Shown: in pieces, positions 15,284-23,062 of the stretch
How the letters are laid out: the number at the start of each line of letters is the position of its first letter
Numbering within the stretch: position 1 is the first letter of the stretch
Assembly: GCA_039810045.1 (NCBI GenBank)
Contig: JBDHWF010000036.1
Location: 1 to 29,443 of the forward strand
Direction: 5' to 3'
DNA from: CADCWN01 sp039810045
GTDB lineage: Bacteria > Chloroflexota > Chloroflexia > Thermomicrobiales > CADCWN01
DNA: 29,443 nucleotides
The notes under the pieces: generated by a model
What the model was told of the DNA's origin: nothing
The model's database searches: none
What the model saw: the letters and a program-made list of their open reading frames with translations, nothing else
Position numbers and translations under genes: made by a program

Positions 15284-15324
15284 AAAAAACGCCGCCGGAA
15301 CAATATTTGTTCCCGAATGCGGCG
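15284..15324 (-). terminator. Rho-independent terminator of the FKBP gene
   Basis: Read on the minus strand: a stem of CGCCGC/GCGGCG outside and GGAACAA/TTGTTCC inside with a three-base loop, then a run of six T (15289-15284). This is a classic intrinsic terminator about 107 bases after the FKBP stop. A further 10-bp hairpin (15377-15386 with 15403-15412) lies between. It separates the FKBP transcript from the helicase row. Confidence 0.85.
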
Positions 15325-15376
15325 AACAACCACACGACAATAACAACATTGTAGCAGTGGTATGGCGCAAACGCAA

Positions 15377-15412
15377 GCCCCGCGCTACACCATTTTGCAG
15401 GCAGCGCGGGGC
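15377..15412 (-). other. GC-rich hairpin after the FKBP gene
   Basis: GCCCCGCGCT (15377-15386) and AGCGCGGGGC (15403-15412) form a perfect 10-bp stem with a 16-base loop, starting 18 bases past the FKBP stop. It lacks a T-run. The full intrinsic terminator follows at 15284-15324, so this may be a first, weaker stop or a 3'-end stabiliser. Confidence 0.4.
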
Positions 15413-15430
15413 AAGCAGCGCCAAGGGACG

Positions 15431-15793
15431 TTATTTGATCCCCAGCAGTTCAACCTCAAAGATCAGGGTCGCGTTTGGTGGAATAACCCCACCAGCCCCC
15501 CGGCTCCCATAGCCAAGATCGCTGGGAATAATCAGGCGGCGTTTGTCGCCCACTTTCATTCCAGCGACGCCTTCATCCCAGCCTTTAATCACGCGACCAG
15601 CGCCAAGCGGGAACTGAAATTCCTGATTGCGGTCACGTGAGCTATCGAACTTCTGGCCATTTTCCAGGGTACCAGTGTAATGCACAGAAACAGTATCGCC
15701 AGCTTTCGCTGCTGGCCCATCGCCACCGCCATAGTCGATATAACGCAAGCCTGATGCGGTGGTCTGTTCCTGGGGTTCCTTCGCTGTACTCAA
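15431..15793 (-). CDS. FKBP-type peptidyl-prolyl cis-trans isomerase
   Basis: This enzyme speeds isomerisation of proline peptide bonds in protein folding. The 120 residues form one FKBP domain: VSVHYTGTLENGQKFDSSRDR, then FPLGAGRVIKGWDEGVAGMKVGDKRRLIIPSDLGYGSRG and IPPNATLIFEVELL. The active-site residues expected of the family (Tyr in HYTG, Asp in FDSS, Val-Ile-x-Gly-Trp, Tyr in LGYG, Phe in IFEVELL) are all seen. No signal peptide, so it is cytoplasmic. The start codon is TTG at 15793, chosen because GAGAGGAGG lies 5 bases upstream and no ATG or GTG fits. It is followed by tandem hairpins and a terminator. Confidence 0.95.
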   Translation of the reverse strand: MSTAKEPQEQTTASGLRYIDYGGGDGPAAKAGDTVSVHYTGTLENGQKFDSSRDRNQEFQFPLGAGRVIKGWDEGVAGMKVGDKRRLIIPSDLGYGSRGAGGVIPPNATLIFEVELLGIK

Positions 15794-15896
15794 CGATTCC
15801 TCCTCTCAGCAGATCGTCGTGTGACAACCTACAATCCAAACGGCACAATCACCGCTTGGCTCATTGTACGCCCTCAACTCCTTTGGGGCCTAGCCC

Positions 15897-17807
15897 TTAC
15901 CTATCGAGTAACCAGCGATCAAACCAGGCGCGTAAGCGGCGAGAGGCATCGATCTGGTGGGCGCGTTCCTTCAGCCCATGCGGCTCACGTGGGTAAATCA
16001 CTAAGTCGTTCGGCACACCATAGTGGCGTAACCCCCTGGCGAAGAATTGCGCCTGACTGACAGGCACCCGCTCGTCGCGCTCGCCATGCAAGATCAGCAC
16101 TGGCGTCTTGACCCGATGCACAAAGGAGATTGGGCTAACCCTGTCGTGCTGATGCGGGCCAATCCCTTCCCAGCCAGTACTGCCGCCAAGGCCGGCTTCA
16201 AATGTGGGCAGATCGCTCTGGGCCACCATCATCCCCCAATCACTGACACCAGCGCCCATTACGCCACAGCGGAACCGCTCGGTCTGGCCCACGGCCCAGG
16301 CAGTCATAAAACCACCCTGACTCCAACCACCGATGCCCAGGCGTTCAGGGTCGGCAACGCCCGCTTCAATCAGCAGATCGAGGCCCGCCAGAATATCTTC
16401 CCAATCTTCCAGCCCCACCCGACCAGCCACTGACAGGGCAAAGTCGTTGCCATGCCCGACACCGCCACGGGCATTGGGCAGGAAGACGGCATATCCCCCA
16501 GCCGCCAGCCACTGCCCAGAAGGGCGCCCGCTACTTAGCTGGAAATCATCGGCAAACCGACTATATGGCCCACCATGCACCAGCACAACCGTGGGGAATG
16601 GGCCATCTGCCCGCGTTTTCCCAGGTGGCAAAATCAATAGCCCATCGAGGGCAAGGCCGTCATTGCCTTGCCAAGCAAGCCGTTCCTGCTCGCCCCAGGC
16701 CATCTCGCGTAACGCAGGCTGGAGGTCAGTCAGCCGCACCAGCGGCCCAGACACCGGCCCCGCCCAGAGATCAGGAGGGCTATCGGGCAGACTACGCACC
16801 CCTGCGATCAGTTGCCCATCAGTGCTAACTGTGGGCGCGCCGAGTTCTCCTGGCATCCTGCACAGCTCGGTCAGCGTGCCAGCCTGCGGATCAAGGCGTT
16901 GGAGCGTAGTATCCAGCCCTTCCGCTACGGTAACCAGAATATCGCTGGTGCCATGCTGCGTCAGGTTCAGCGGGCAGGCTGGCAGATCGGCTACTACCTG
17001 CCGTCGCGCCCCATCGGCCACGGTGACGACAAAAAGGCCATTGCCTGATACCCCACCAGCGACCGCCTGAGCAATATAGGCCAGTTGCGACCCGTCGGCG
17101 GTCCAGGCCAGGTGATTGGTGGAGAGGGGCAAGGTACACAGTTCACGTACTGTGCCATCAGGCAGATCGACGAGCAGCAATGGCGTGGGAAACGCGGCAT
17201 TATCAATCTCAGGGTTCGGCCAACTGAGCAGGGCAAGTTGTTGACCGTTTGGCGCTGGCGCAATAGTCTGAATATGGCGTTCACCAAGGGCTTCAACGGT
17301 CCGCACCGTGGTTGTCTGCAAGTCGAGCAGCCGAAGCCGTTGCAACCGCCAACGCTCGCCCCAAACCTGGGCATCGTCGCGCTCATTCTTCCGACGGTCA
17401 TCGTCAGAGGTGGGGGAATCACAGGCGAGGAGAGCGATAGTCTGGCCGTCAGCAAGTGGGGCAAAGGCGGCAATACCCCCGCCCCAACTGGTCAATGCAA
17501 TCGCTTCACCACCGGCAATGGCTAGCTGATAGAGCTGCGCTTCGCCACGCTGCACCCGATCCGAGAGAAAGTACAGCGTCTGACCATCAGGTGACCAGCG
17601 CGGCGACGTATCATTGGCCTTTCCCGCTGTCAACTGATACGGCTGACGACGTTGATCAACAGTTGCCAGCCAGATCGCGCTTTGGGGATGTTCTTCGCGC
17701 CGTCCCTGGGCAGTGACAGTAAAAGCCAGCAGTTGCCCATTCGGTGAAAATTGTGGCTCACCAGGAATGAGCCAATCAGCCAACAGTTCCGGCGTTAGCT
17801 CGGTCAT
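15897..17807 (-). CDS. S9 family serine peptidase (prolyl oligopeptidase/acylaminoacyl-peptidase-like)
   Basis: A 636-residue peptidase with an N-terminal beta-propeller (about 1-370, WD40-like repeats such as PRWSPDGQTLYFLSDR) that filters substrates, and a C-terminal alpha/beta-hydrolase domain. The catalytic triad is Ser496 in GGWSQGG, Asp578 in HGERDERVP and His610 in REPHGLKE, numbering from the chosen start. The oxyanion region LVHGGPY is present. No signal peptide is seen, so it probably acts on peptides in the cytoplasm. GAGGTG lies just upstream of the ATG at 17807; the in-frame ATG at 17819 has none. It follows moaC by about 60 bases on the same strand. Confidence 0.93.
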   Translation of the reverse strand: MTELTPELLADWLIPGEPQFSPNGQLLAFTVTAQGRREEHPQSAIWLATVDQRRQPYQLTAGKANDTSPRWSPDGQTLYFLSDRVQRGEAQLYQLAIAGGEAIALTSWGGGIAAFAPLADGQTIALLACDSPTSDDDRRKNERDDAQVWGERWRLQRLRLLDLQTTTVRTVEALGERHIQTIAPAPNGQQLALLSWPNPEIDNAAFPTPLLLVDLPDGTVRELCTLPLSTNHLAWTADGSQLAYIAQAVAGGVSGNGLFVVTVADGARRQVVADLPACPLNLTQHGTSDILVTVAEGLDTTLQRLDPQAGTLTELCRMPGELGAPTVSTDGQLIAGVRSLPDSPPDLWAGPVSGPLVRLTDLQPALREMAWGEQERLAWQGNDGLALDGLLILPPGKTRADGPFPTVVLVHGGPYSRFADDFQLSSGRPSGQWLAAGGYAVFLPNARGGVGHGNDFALSVAGRVGLEDWEDILAGLDLLIEAGVADPERLGIGGWSQGGFMTAWAVGQTERFRCGVMGAGVSDWGMMVAQSDLPTFEAGLGGSTGWEGIGPHQHDRVSPISFVHRVKTPVLILHGERDERVPVSQAQFFARGLRHYGVPNDLVIYPREPHGLKERAHQIDASRRLRAWFDRWLLDR

Positions 17808-17866
17808 CAAGCACCTCATTATTTATTCAGAAACGGCACCACTGATCAGGCGAAAGCCGATCAGTG

Positions 17867-18355
17867 CTAGGGTGGCGTGACTGCTCGCTGGTAGGTGCCG
17901 CTCTTACCGCCGCGTTTCTCCAACAACCGCACATCCTCAATTGTCATTCCGCGATCAACGGCTTTGACCATATCGTAGATCGTCAGGGCAGCGGCACTCA
18001 CGGCGGTCAGTGCTTCCATCTCCACGCCTGTCTGGCCCTTGGTTTCCACCCTGGTCGTGATTTCAATCGTGCGGCCATCATCGCCGAAATCAAAAGCGCA
18101 ATTGATCGCGGTAAGCAACAAGGGATGACACATGGGGATAATCTCGTGGGTCCGTTTCGCCGCCATAATCGCCGCGACCTGGGCCACTCCCAGCACATCG
18201 CCTTTCGCCGCGCGTCCCTCCCGAATCAAGGTGATCGTTTCGGGCTGCATTCGCACAGTGCCACCAGCAACCGCGATCCGATGGGTCGATTCCTTGTCGC
18301 CAACATCAACCATCCGCGCCCGACCACGCTCATCAAAATGCGTTAGCTCTGCCAT
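17867..18355 (-). CDS. moaC: Cyclic pyranopterin monophosphate synthase
   Basis: MoaC acts with MoaA in the first stage of molybdenum cofactor synthesis, making cyclic pyranopterin monophosphate. The 162-residue protein is complete: LTHFDERGRARMVDVGDK at the start, IPMCHPLLLT in the middle with the active-site His, and GVEMEALTAVSAAALTIYDMVKAVDR near the end, with LLEKRGGKSG closing the fold. GAGGAG abuts the first ATG (18358) and is 3 bases from the second, so the second ATG at 18355 is preferred. It follows hisC by 31 bases and probably shares its transcript. No other moa genes are in the window. Molybdoenzymes fit with the presence of selC, since formate dehydrogenases often need both. Confidence 0.96.
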   Translation of the reverse strand: MAELTHFDERGRARMVDVGDKESTHRIAVAGGTVRMQPETITLIREGRAAKGDVLGVAQVAAIMAAKRTHEIIPMCHPLLLTAINCAFDFGDDGRTIEITTRVETKGQTGVEMEALTAVSAAALTIYDMVKAVDRGMTIEDVRLLEKRGGKSGTYQRAVTPP

Positions 18356-18386
18356 CATCTCCTCAATAGCATCGTTGGGGCAGTGG

Positions 18387-19472
18387 CTAGCCTTGGGCCT
18401 GTCGCTCCTGCACTACCTCACGCATTGCGGCGAAGAACTGCTCGTTTTCCTCGTCTGTCCCAAACGAAATCCGAATATGCCCAGGCAGGCCCCAACCACC
18501 CAGCGGATTAATCGCGATACCGCGTTTCAGCAACGCTGCCGCAATGGCCCCATCGTCGCCACCAACGTTGACCGCCATAAAGTTCGTCACGCTGGGGATT
18601 GGTTGTAGCCCCAGGGCAGTCATCTCCTCCGTATACCTTGCCCTGGCGGCTGTGGCATGGGCGCGGACCCGCTCGACGTGTTCGGTATCAGCCAACGCCG
18701 CCGGGGCAGCAGCCTGCGCCAGACTATTGACATTGAAGATCGTATGGACGTGACCGAGGTACTCAACCACTTCGGCTGACCCAAAGGCATACCCGAGTCG
18801 TAGCCCCGCCAAACCATAAATCTTAGCGAAGGTCCGCATCACCAGCAGGTTCTGCCGTCCTTTTCGCAACTCAGCCAGCAGATCGGGCTTCTCCCCTTCC
18901 ACAAAATCAATGTACGCTTCATCAGCCACGATCAGCACATCATCTGGCACTTGCGTCAGAAACTGGCTGATCGCGGCGGGATCAACCGTCGTGCCAGTGG
19001 GGTTATTGGGATTGCAGAGAAAGACCAGGCGGGTTCGCTCTGTAATCGCATCGGCCATTGCATCAAGGTTGTGGGCATAGTCCCGCAGCGGCACCTTCAA
19101 TGGCTGCCCACCCGTGGCAAGCGTTCGCATTCCATAGCTCACGAAAGTCCCATCAGCCATGACTGCTTCATCGCCTTCACTGAGAAAGGCGACGCAGAGC
19201 ATGAAGATCAACTCATCAGAGCCATTGGTGCAAAGCACCTGCTCGGGGGCAACTGCGAACTGCTCGGCTAATAGCTGGCGCAGCGGCCAGGAACCTGGAG
19301 CTGGATAGCGGTTCACCTTCCCGACGGCCTCCTGCATCGCCGCCACTGCTTTGGGCGATGGGCCAAGTGGATTTTCATTCGCCCCCATCCGCGCAATTTG
19401 TTGTACTGTCCCGCCAGTTGCCGCAGGCGGGCGGTAGGTCGGCAGACGGCGGAGATACTCTTTGAAGTGCAT
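18387..19472 (-). CDS. hisC: Histidinol-phosphate aminotransferase
   Basis: A PLP enzyme that converts imidazole-acetol phosphate to histidinol phosphate, or a close paralog. The 361 residues show the family start (ANENPLGPSPKA), CNPNNPTG (about 153-160), ADEAYIDF with PLP-binding Asp184, and the Schiff-base Lys217 in RTFAKIYGLAG, followed by LRLGYAFG. GHIRISFG near the C-terminus gives the substrate-carboxylate Arg. Some members act on phenylalanine or tyrosine instead, so the specificity is likely but not certain. AAAGGA stands upstream of the ATG. It sits downstream of the sugar transferase gene and directly upstream of moaC. Confidence 0.94.
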   Translation of the reverse strand: MHFKEYLRRLPTYRPPAATGGTVQQIARMGANENPLGPSPKAVAAMQEAVGKVNRYPAPGSWPLRQLLAEQFAVAPEQVLCTNGSDELIFMLCVAFLSEGDEAVMADGTFVSYGMRTLATGGQPLKVPLRDYAHNLDAMADAITERTRLVFLCNPNNPTGTTVDPAAISQFLTQVPDDVLIVADEAYIDFVEGEKPDLLAELRKGRQNLLVMRTFAKIYGLAGLRLGYAFGSAEVVEYLGHVHTIFNVNSLAQAAAPAALADTEHVERVRAHATAARARYTEEMTALGLQPIPSVTNFMAVNVGGDDGAIAAALLKRGIAINPLGGWGLPGHIRISFGTDEENEQFFAAMREVVQERQAQG

Positions 19473-19585
19473 CGCAGTTCATCCTTTCGCATACGCAAAA
19501 CGCCCTTGCCACGTACAGCAATGGAGTGTCGCAGACCCTCCACTCCGGCGCAAGCAGCACCCAGTGATTATTACTGATGCGAGCG

Positions 19586-21145
19586 TTAGTAGGCGTTACT
19601 ATCTGGCCGTAACACCAGCCAGATCGTTTTGACGATGATCTTGATATCGAACAGGGGCGACCAGTTTTCCACGTAATAGAGATCGTAGCGGGTTCGTTCC
19701 TCAATCGAGGTATTCCCGCGCAAGCCGTTCACCTGCGCCCAGCCCGTAATACCCGCCTTCTCGTGATGCCGATAGATATAGCCAGGGATCGACTGACTAA
19801 ACTGTTCGACAAAATAGGGGCGCTCTGGTCGTGGCCCAACAATACTCATTTCGCCCATGATGACATTGGCAAACTGTGGGAGCTCATCCAGCGAGTAACG
19901 CCGCATAAACCGACCAAGCAGGGTGCGGCGAGGATCATTGGGCGTGGTCCAGATTGGCCCGCTCTTATCTTCGGCGCCCACTGCCATCGAACGCAGTTTA
20001 ATACAGAGAAACGAGTACCCATCGTGGCCCACTCGCTCTTGCAAGTGAAAGACTGGCCCTGGCGAAGTCACCTTGATCAACACCGCCAGCAAGAGAATGA
20101 TCGGGGAAACCAACACCAAAATAATCGTGCCCAAGACCAGATCCATCGTCCGCTTGATCACCCGATTCCAACCGCGCAATGCCACATTGCGCACACTGAC
20201 CATCGGCAAGCCGCCCAGATCATCAAGACTCAATTCGTTCTTGGTAATCAACTGGAACGTATCGGGATAGACTTTAATATTGACTGGTTGCTCGATCAGG
20301 CCTTGCGCCAGCGTCAGGACTTCTTCGTGTGGCGTACCAGTGAGCGCGATAATCACTTCATCGATATTATGGCGGCGGGCTAGTTCAGCCAGTTCGCTTT
20401 CATCGCCAAGAATGGGATAGCCATCCAGGCTATCCTCAGCAAAGGCGGCCTGCCCATTCTGACCATAGCGCAGAACACCAACAATCTCGTAACCCAGCCA
20501 GGGCGCACGGGCAATCGACTCTAACACTAACTGCCCCGTCTTCCCGGCACCCACAATCAACACGCGGTCACGCGCCGCAGTACGCGCCCGTAGTTGCCCC
20601 ACCAGTTCGCTATGGACAAACCGCCCCACTGTTACCAGCACAATACAAAGTAACCAGCCAATCAGCAGCATCTGGCGTGAATAGATGAAGCGATCACCGA
20701 GGAGCATGGAGTTCAGGGCAATGGAGAGAACCAGACCAATCGAGACGGCAGCACTGATCCGATAGAACTGATCAACCCGCGACACACCACGCCGCAAATT
20801 GTAGAGACCCACCAGATTAAATGTGACGAGCAAGGTAACGACCACGACCAGTAACATCACCTCATAGGTCAGGCGGCTGGGTTCCTGGAACGCACTGAAA
20901 AGATCAATACTCGCCCGCAACTGATAGGCGGCGATAAAGGCCGTCACAATCATGACGGTGTCGACCATCGCCTGAGAGATCACCACGGCGAGATTGAACC
21001 AACGCTTGAGCGAAGCACGTCCGGCAATCGGATGCCAATCGCGTTGCGGTTGGCGATTACTGAGGTGTGGAGGCAACCCTTGTAACACCAGTTGCTGCTG
21101 CTGTGGGGCAATCTGTGGGCGTTTGTTGCCCAGATCGATCTTCAT
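19586..21145 (-). CDS. Exopolysaccharide polyprenyl-phosphate sugar-phosphate transferase (WcaJ-like)
   Basis: This enzyme starts exopolysaccharide or glycan units by moving a sugar-phosphate from a nucleotide sugar to undecaprenyl phosphate. From the chosen ATG the protein has 519 residues. It has four hydrophobic segments (about 45-180), a Rossmann-like domain starting VLIVGAGKTGQLVLES, and a C-terminal bacterial sugar-transferase domain with a membrane helix (MDLVLGTIILVLVSPIILLLAVLI), then SPGPVFHLQERVG, LRSM, RRYSLDELPQ and SIVGPRPERP. The ATG shares one base with the stop of the upstream glycosyltransferase (TGATG at 21147-21143), so the two genes are translationally coupled. The further upstream in-frame start would overlap that gene by 90 bases. 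Confidence 0.93.
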   Translation of the reverse strand: MKIDLGNKRPQIAPQQQQLVLQGLPPHLSNRQPQRDWHPIAGRASLKRWFNLAVVISQAMVDTVMIVTAFIAAYQLRASIDLFSAFQEPSRLTYEVMLLVVVVTLLVTFNLVGLYNLRRGVSRVDQFYRISAAVSIGLVLSIALNSMLLGDRFIYSRQMLLIGWLLCIVLVTVGRFVHSELVGQLRARTAARDRVLIVGAGKTGQLVLESIARAPWLGYEIVGVLRYGQNGQAAFAEDSLDGYPILGDESELAELARRHNIDEVIIALTGTPHEEVLTLAQGLIEQPVNIKVYPDTFQLITKNELSLDDLGGLPMVSVRNVALRGWNRVIKRTMDLVLGTIILVLVSPIILLLAVLIKVTSPGPVFHLQERVGHDGYSFLCIKLRSMAVGAEDKSGPIWTTPNDPRRTLLGRFMRRYSLDELPQFANVIMGEMSIVGPRPERPYFVEQFSQSIPGYIYRHHEKAGITGWAQVNGLRGNTSIEERTRYDLYYVENWSPLFDIKIIVKTIWLVLRPDSNAY

Positions 21146-22059
21146 CACGCCACTCGCTTCCTGGCCGCTGGCCGCAGAAGATTGAGTACCAAGGCGGTCA
21201 TCCCCCGTACTGCGATCCCGAGCATAACGAGCCAATTCAGCGGACGTGGCGAGCGTGCCGCATAGTGCTTCTGATAGAAAAGATGCATTGCGCGATAGAA
21301 TTCAATAATCATTCGCCCGCTCTGGCGGGCACTGGTCGCCCCTTTCTGATGCAGCGCGTGGGCTGCTGGATTATAGAAGACTCGCCATCCGGCAGCCTTC
21401 ATGCGATATGCCCAATCAAGGTCTTCCCCATACATAAAAAACGCTTCATCTAACAATCCTACCTGATCAATGGCGCTAAGGCGAATCAACATACATGCGC
21501 CAACCACAGAATCAACCTCTGTGAGCGTGTATTCATCCAGATTCGTCAGATTATACGCTGCAAAACGGGCATGTGCAGGAAAGCGTTTGCTCAACCCAAA
21601 AAGTTTATAGAACGCATTGGCTGGTGTGGGGAATGACCGCCGACAGGCCAGATCAAGCGAACCGTCTGGTTTCGTGATGCGTGGCCCTACGACTGCTACC
21701 GTAGGATCAGCCTCAGCAAAATCAATCAATGTCGCAATAGTATCCTGCTCTACAAAAAGATCGCTATTCACCAGCAGGACATATTCATGGTTGCGCGCTA
21801 AACCAGCGGGCGCCGTGGCGACAATCTGCCGCAACGCCAGGTTGTTCCCGCCCGCAAACCCGCGATTCTGCACCGATTGCACAACGTGAATGGCGGGATA
21901 CTCAACCCGCAGCATTTGCAGACTATTATCAGTGGAGGCATTATCGACAACAGTGATGGTATAGGGGTGTGGCGACTGGCTGTCGCAGAGGTGACGAAGG
22001 CACCGCCGGAGTAAACCGGCTGTATTATAGTTGACGACGACAATATGCACGTTCGCCAT
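21145..22059 (-). CDS. Family 2 glycosyltransferase, rhamnosyltransferase-like
   Basis: A cytoplasmic GT-A fold glycosyltransferase of 304 residues. Residues 6-14 (IVVVNYNTA) and VVDNASTDNS (37-46) are the GT2 nucleotide-binding strand motifs. LVNSDLF (about 96-102) carries the DxD-like metal site. VVGACMLIR (185-193) and GEDLDWAYRM (211-220) with the catalytic acidic ED are typical of the WbbL/rhamnosyltransferase subgroup. A C-terminal hydrophobic segment (LVMLGIAVRGMTALVLNLL) may anchor it to the membrane. The acceptor is unknown. Coupled by TGATG overlap to the sugar-phosphate transferase gene, it likely adds a sugar to the lipid-linked precursor made by that enzyme. Confidence 0.92.
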   Translation of the reverse strand: MANVHIVVVNYNTAGLLRRCLRHLCDSQSPHPYTITVVDNASTDNSLQMLRVEYPAIHVVQSVQNRGFAGGNNLALRQIVATAPAGLARNHEYVLLVNSDLFVEQDTIATLIDFAEADPTVAVVGPRITKPDGSLDLACRRSFPTPANAFYKLFGLSKRFPAHARFAAYNLTNLDEYTLTEVDSVVGACMLIRLSAIDQVGLLDEAFFMYGEDLDWAYRMKAAGWRVFYNPAAHALHQKGATSARQSGRMIIEFYRAMHLFYQKHYAARSPRPLNWLVMLGIAVRGMTALVLNLLRPAARKRVA

Positions 22060-22414
22060 ACGCGTATTCTACGCCCTCAATACCACATTTGACCAGTGCG
22101 CCCGATCCGCATCATTGCCTGCTGGAATTGCAACGAGCTACCCTGCGCTTGGTTCTGTCGCAACAGGGCTGGGGGCAATATCAGCAATTGTACCAATCGT
22201 GATATCGGTGGAGCTCGGCACGATTGCGCGCCTCGATACACTATTTCCCCAGCCTATAGTAGCATCCCATTGAGTTCTTTGGTACAGTCCTTGCGCTGCA
22301 ATGCACTGATAGCCGTGCGCCGCACTACTGACGGATGCGCGACGATTCGCCAGGATTGCAGCGTAGCAATTTGCCAGGGCAAACAATTGCCCTATGAAAA
22401 AAGGAGAAACTGCC
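22060..22414. other. Non-coding divergent intergenic region
   Basis: About 355 bases separate the divergent GT2 (minus) and BON (plus) genes. I see no gene: the open frames here are low-complexity and lack ribosome sites. TATAGT at 22255-22260 (plus) and TACAAT at 22192-22187 (minus) are possible -10 boxes without good -35 partners. GCAATTTGCC followed by GGCAAACAATTGC (about 22367-22390) forms an imperfect hairpin ending just before the BON ribosome site. Confidence 0.5.
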
Positions 22415-22891
22415 ATGTTTGGTCGTGGATCAGTAGTTGATGCCGAGGAACTGCAACAACAATTGCAAGAACGTCAATCTGCTCTGCTGGAACGGTTGGA
22501 AGAGATCGAATCAAGCAAGAAGAGTGGTGGCGGTGGCCGCTTTATGCTCGGCCTGCTCTTTGGTGGCGCACTTGCCGGGGCCGCGCTCTACCTCTCAAAC
22601 AGCGAGCGACGACAAGAGGCACTGGGATTTGCCAGCTCACTCACTGGTGGCTCCGTTGATGAGAGTGCCGAGCGCGATCAGGAAGTAACAAGTCGCGTAG
22701 AGTCCGCGCTGTTCAGCAACGGGAGTACCCCCAAAGACCAGATCAACATCAACACTGTTGACGGGGTTGTCTATGTGCGCGGCACCCTAAGCAGCAAAGA
22801 ACAGATCGATCAGGTCGAGAGCCGGATCAAGGGAATTCAGGGCGTTGATGCCGTGATCAACCTGCTTCGCCTCCCCACCCCAGCCAACTAA
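22415..22891 (+). CDS. BON-domain membrane protein
   Basis: A 158-residue protein. Residues about 10-35 are Gln/Glu-rich and predicted helical, possibly a coiled coil. A glycine-rich turn leads to one membrane segment (FMLGLLFGGALAGAALYL, about 44-61). The C-terminal half is a BON domain (about 85-155; VESALFSNG..., INTVDGVVYVRGTLSSKEQ, IQGVDAVINLL), which is thought to bind membranes or phospholipid surfaces and is common in envelope-stress proteins. AAGGAG with an 8-base gap supports the ATG at 22415; the frame is open a little further up. An imperfect hairpin precedes the ribosome site and a large palindromic terminator follows. Its role in this organism is unknown. Confidence 0.85.
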   Translation: MFGRGSVVDAEELQQQLQERQSALLERLEEIESSKKSGGGGRFMLGLLFGGALAGAALYLSNSERRQEALGFASSLTGGSVDESAERDQEVTSRVESALFSNGSTPKDQININTVDGVVYVRGTLSSKEQIDQVESRIKGIQGVDAVINLLRLPTPAN

Positions 22892-22899
22892 ACAGTAGG

Positions 22900-22951
22900 G
22901 CTAACTTACGCAGTTAGCACCCCACTCTGCCGCTAGCGGCAGAGTGGGGTG
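22900..22951 (+). terminator. Tandem hairpins with a perfect 34-bp palindrome, likely terminator
   Basis: After the BON stop, GCTAAC/GTTAGC (22900-22905 with 22913-22918) forms a 6-bp stem. Directly after it, 22918-22951 is a perfect palindrome centred on CTAG, able to form a GC-rich hairpin of about 15 bp. The sequence TTCT follows. It probably ends the BON transcript. A weak start for the next gene lies inside it and is rejected. Confidence 0.7.
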
Positions 22952-23062
22952 TTCTGCATGAGAAGACTCAGGGGTGCGTGCCCGCTCCTGGCTATTTCTT
23001 GTACTCCCCTCAGCAGCACCGTATACTTCTTTTCTTGCGGTAACGGTACTGTGGGAGGCGCG

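Noticed and set aside
22031..22273. 80-residue frame in the intergenic region before the BON gene
   Set aside because: It begins antisense inside the GT2 gene, lacks a ribosome site and shows no recognisable domain.
22949..23062. Upstream extension of the GT39 gene
   Set aside because: The extended start lies inside the palindromic terminator and encodes a Cys-rich non-family peptide; the GTG at 23063 has a proper GGGAGG site.
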